NCBI GenBank assembly: GCA_031255115.1
Contig: JAIRTD010000173.1
Coordinates: 1 to 5,842 of the forward strand
Origin: Spirochaetaceae bacterium
Lineage (GTDB): Bacteria > Spirochaetota > Spirochaetia > Treponematales > Breznakiellaceae
DNA: 5,842 nt
Direction: 5' to 3'
Under the pieces are notes generated by a model. That model was given only the letters and a program-made list of their open reading frames with translations. It was not told where the DNA came from and did no database searches. Positions within the stretch are counted from its first letter, which is position 1; each line of letters opens with the position of its first letter. This document shows, piece by piece, positions 4,754-5,842 of this stretch. Both the position numbers and the translations under genes were made by a program.

Positions 4754-5842
4754 ATGACAGCGAAACAAGGGGGGAAAGAAGCCCTCTATCTCATCGATAC
4801 CTACGGTCTCATATACCGTTCCTATTTTGCCTTTATGTCCAGACCGCTGCGCAATGCCAGGGGGGAGAATGTATCGGCCCTCTTTGGTTTTGCCCGCACC
4901 CTGGTCAGCCTCCTTCTTGACGGAGCGCCTCTGGCCGGCGCGGACGGCAGGGTTCTGGACAAGCCGAAAAAGCCCGCCTTTCTTGCCGCGGTTTTTGATT
5001 CGCCGGCTCTCACGTTCAGGCACAAGTTGTACCCTGAGTACAAGGCCACGCGGCAAAAAGCTCCTGACGACCTTCATGCCCAGGTTCCCCTGGTTGAGGA
5101 ATTTCTTACCGCCCTGGGGGTTCCCCTGCTCAGGGCCGACGGCTACGAAGCCGACGATATCATCGCCACGCTGGCAGGGCAGTGCCGGGCCGAGGACAGG
5201 CAGTGTTACATACTTTCTTCTGACAAGGATCTGCTCCAGCTTGTGGGGAAGGGAACCTACGAGCTCAGGCCCATTAAGGGCGCGCGGCTTGATGCCGAGG
5301 GTCCTGGGGCGGCAGGGCTGCCCTATGATCTTATAGGCCCGAAGGAGGTCAAAGCCGAATGGGGCGTTGAGCCGGAACGGATGCTTGATCTTCTTTCCCT
5401 TACCGGCGACAGTTCCGACAATGTGCCCGGCGTCAAGGGCGTGGGCGAAAAAACGGCGATCAAACTCATGACCCGTTATGGCTCGCTTGACAGCATCTAT
5501 GAGAATATCGCCGGTATAGAAGGCTCGGTGGGTAAAAAACTTGCCGATGGCAGGGAAAGCGCTTATTTTTCAAAATCCCTTATTGCCCTGGAAGCGCAGG
5601 TTCCCCTCCCGGTTCTGTCCCCTGAAGAACTTTCCGTGGAACAGCTCAACCGCGCGGCCGGCGCCGAGCTGCTGCTCAGAGAAGGCATACGACAGAGCGC
5701 CTTTGCCCTGGATCCAAAAAGCAAGTCCAGGGATCATTCTGAAGAGCTTTCCGGCGCGGCGGACAAGGGCGCGGCCCGTTCATCCGGCGGCGGAGCGAGC
5801 GGCAGTGGCATGTCCGGCGGCAGAGTGGCCGGCAGCGGCGCG
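4754..5842 (+). CDS. polA: DNA polymerase I, N-terminal 5'-3' exonuclease domain (3' end outside window)
   Basis: The frame runs 363 codons from ATG 4754 to the right edge without a stop. GGGGG (4744-4748), a poor Shine-Dalgarno match, lies 5 bases before the ATG. Residues ~9-310 are the flap/5'-3' exonuclease domain with the metal-binding acidic set visible: Asp15 in YLIDTYGLIYRSYFA, Asp82 in VFDSPALTFRHKLYPEYKATR, Glu132/Asp134/Asp135 in GYEADDII, Asp157/Asp159 in SSDKDLLQLV, and Asp219/Asp222 in TGDSSDNVPGVKGVGEKTA with its helix-hairpin-helix. PolA removes RNA primers and fills gaps in lagging-strand synthesis and excision repair. Compared with E. coli PolA there are extra residues at about 57-74 (rich in Gly, Ala, Lys and Pro) and about 172-190. 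From ~333 the chain becomes Gly/Ser/Ala-rich, where a linker to the 3'-5' exonuclease-like domain is expected. Polymerase motifs lie outside the window, but the family call is secure. Confidence 0.93.
   Translation, partial: MTAKQGGKEALYLIDTYGLIYRSYFAFMSRPLRNARGENVSALFGFARTLVSLLLDGAPLAGADGRVLDKPKKPAFLAAVFDSPALTFRHKLYPEYKATRQKAPDDLHAQVPLVEEFLTALGVPLLRADGYEADDIIATLAGQCRAEDRQCYILSSDKDLLQLVGKGTYELRPIKGARLDAEGPGAAGLPYDLIGPKEVKAEWGVEPERMLDLLSLTGDSSDNVPGVKGVGEKTAIKLMTRYGSLDSIYENIAGIEGSVGKKLADGRESAYFSKSLIALEAQVPLPVLSPEELSVEQLNRAAGAELLLREGIRQSAFALDPKSKSRDHSEELSGAADKGAARSSGGGASGSGMSGGRVAGSGA
5750..5842 (+). other. Low-complexity Gly/Ser/Ala-rich linker inside polA
   Basis: Residues ~333-363 of the PolA product are dominated by Gly, Ser and Ala (for example RSSGGGASGSGMSGG), encoded by GGC/GCG/AGC-rich DNA. 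It follows the exonuclease domain and continues to the window edge. A flexible interdomain tether is the simplest reading; its full length cannot be seen. Confidence 0.7.

Noticed and set aside
4601..5077. A 158-codon open frame on the - strand across the terminators and start of polA
   Set aside because: It crosses two intrinsic terminator hairpins and is antisense to conserved PolA exonuclease residues. Its translation is basic and featureless.
4827..5336. A 169-codon + strand frame overlapping polA
   Set aside because: It is a shifted frame within polA; the polA frame has all the metal-binding motifs, while this one is rich in Arg, Pro and Ser with no domain.

Overview
This 5.8 kb window (GC moderately above 50% by eye) reads like chromosome of a Treponema-type spirochaete, possibly the termite-gut lineage. 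That guess comes from the general look of the proteins: a ferric-type solute-binding protein tail, a standalone FMN glutamate-synthase-like enzyme with an N-terminal cysteine cluster, and a secreted serine protease ending in a barrel-like domain. There is no rRNA or species marker, so the assignment is an impression, not a proof. I see no insertion sequence, phage gene, CRISPR array, tRNA or rRNA.

Layout. Positions 1-332 hold the 3' end of a probable ABC-transporter solute-binding protein gene. It is followed by a GC-rich hairpin and a clear intrinsic terminator (408-445). The hairpin arm can also pair with the terminator, giving an attenuator-like arrangement. A small four-helix membrane protein of unknown function (483-914, +) comes next. 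It converges, with only 22 bases between stop codons, on a 575-residue exported trypsin/HtrA-like protease (2664-937, -). The protease has an intact His-Asp-Ser triad, no visible PDZ domain, and a C-terminal stretch resembling an outer-membrane beta-barrel.

The 339-base divergent intergenic region (2665-3003) separates the protease from the glutamate-synthase-like gene (3004-4599, +). It carries a facing pair of extended -10 promoters of strikingly similar design. It also has two large palindromes (2814-2855 and 2869-2899) flanking another TATAAT box. Together these suggest regulated divergent transcription.

Two back-to-back terminators (4613-4682) close the glutamate-synthase-like gene. The window ends inside polA (4754 onward), with a complete 5'-3' exonuclease domain running into an odd Gly/Ser/Ala-rich linker at the window edge.

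The genes do not form one pathway: every junction has a terminator, a convergence or a divergent promoter region. The likely functions are import of a solute, envelope proteolysis, amino-acid/nitrogen or redox metabolism, and DNA repair/replication. Nothing here is a clear new multi-gene system. The points most worth a second look are the protease-barrel fusion, the paired palindromes and the unusual cysteine layout of the glutamate-synthase-like protein.
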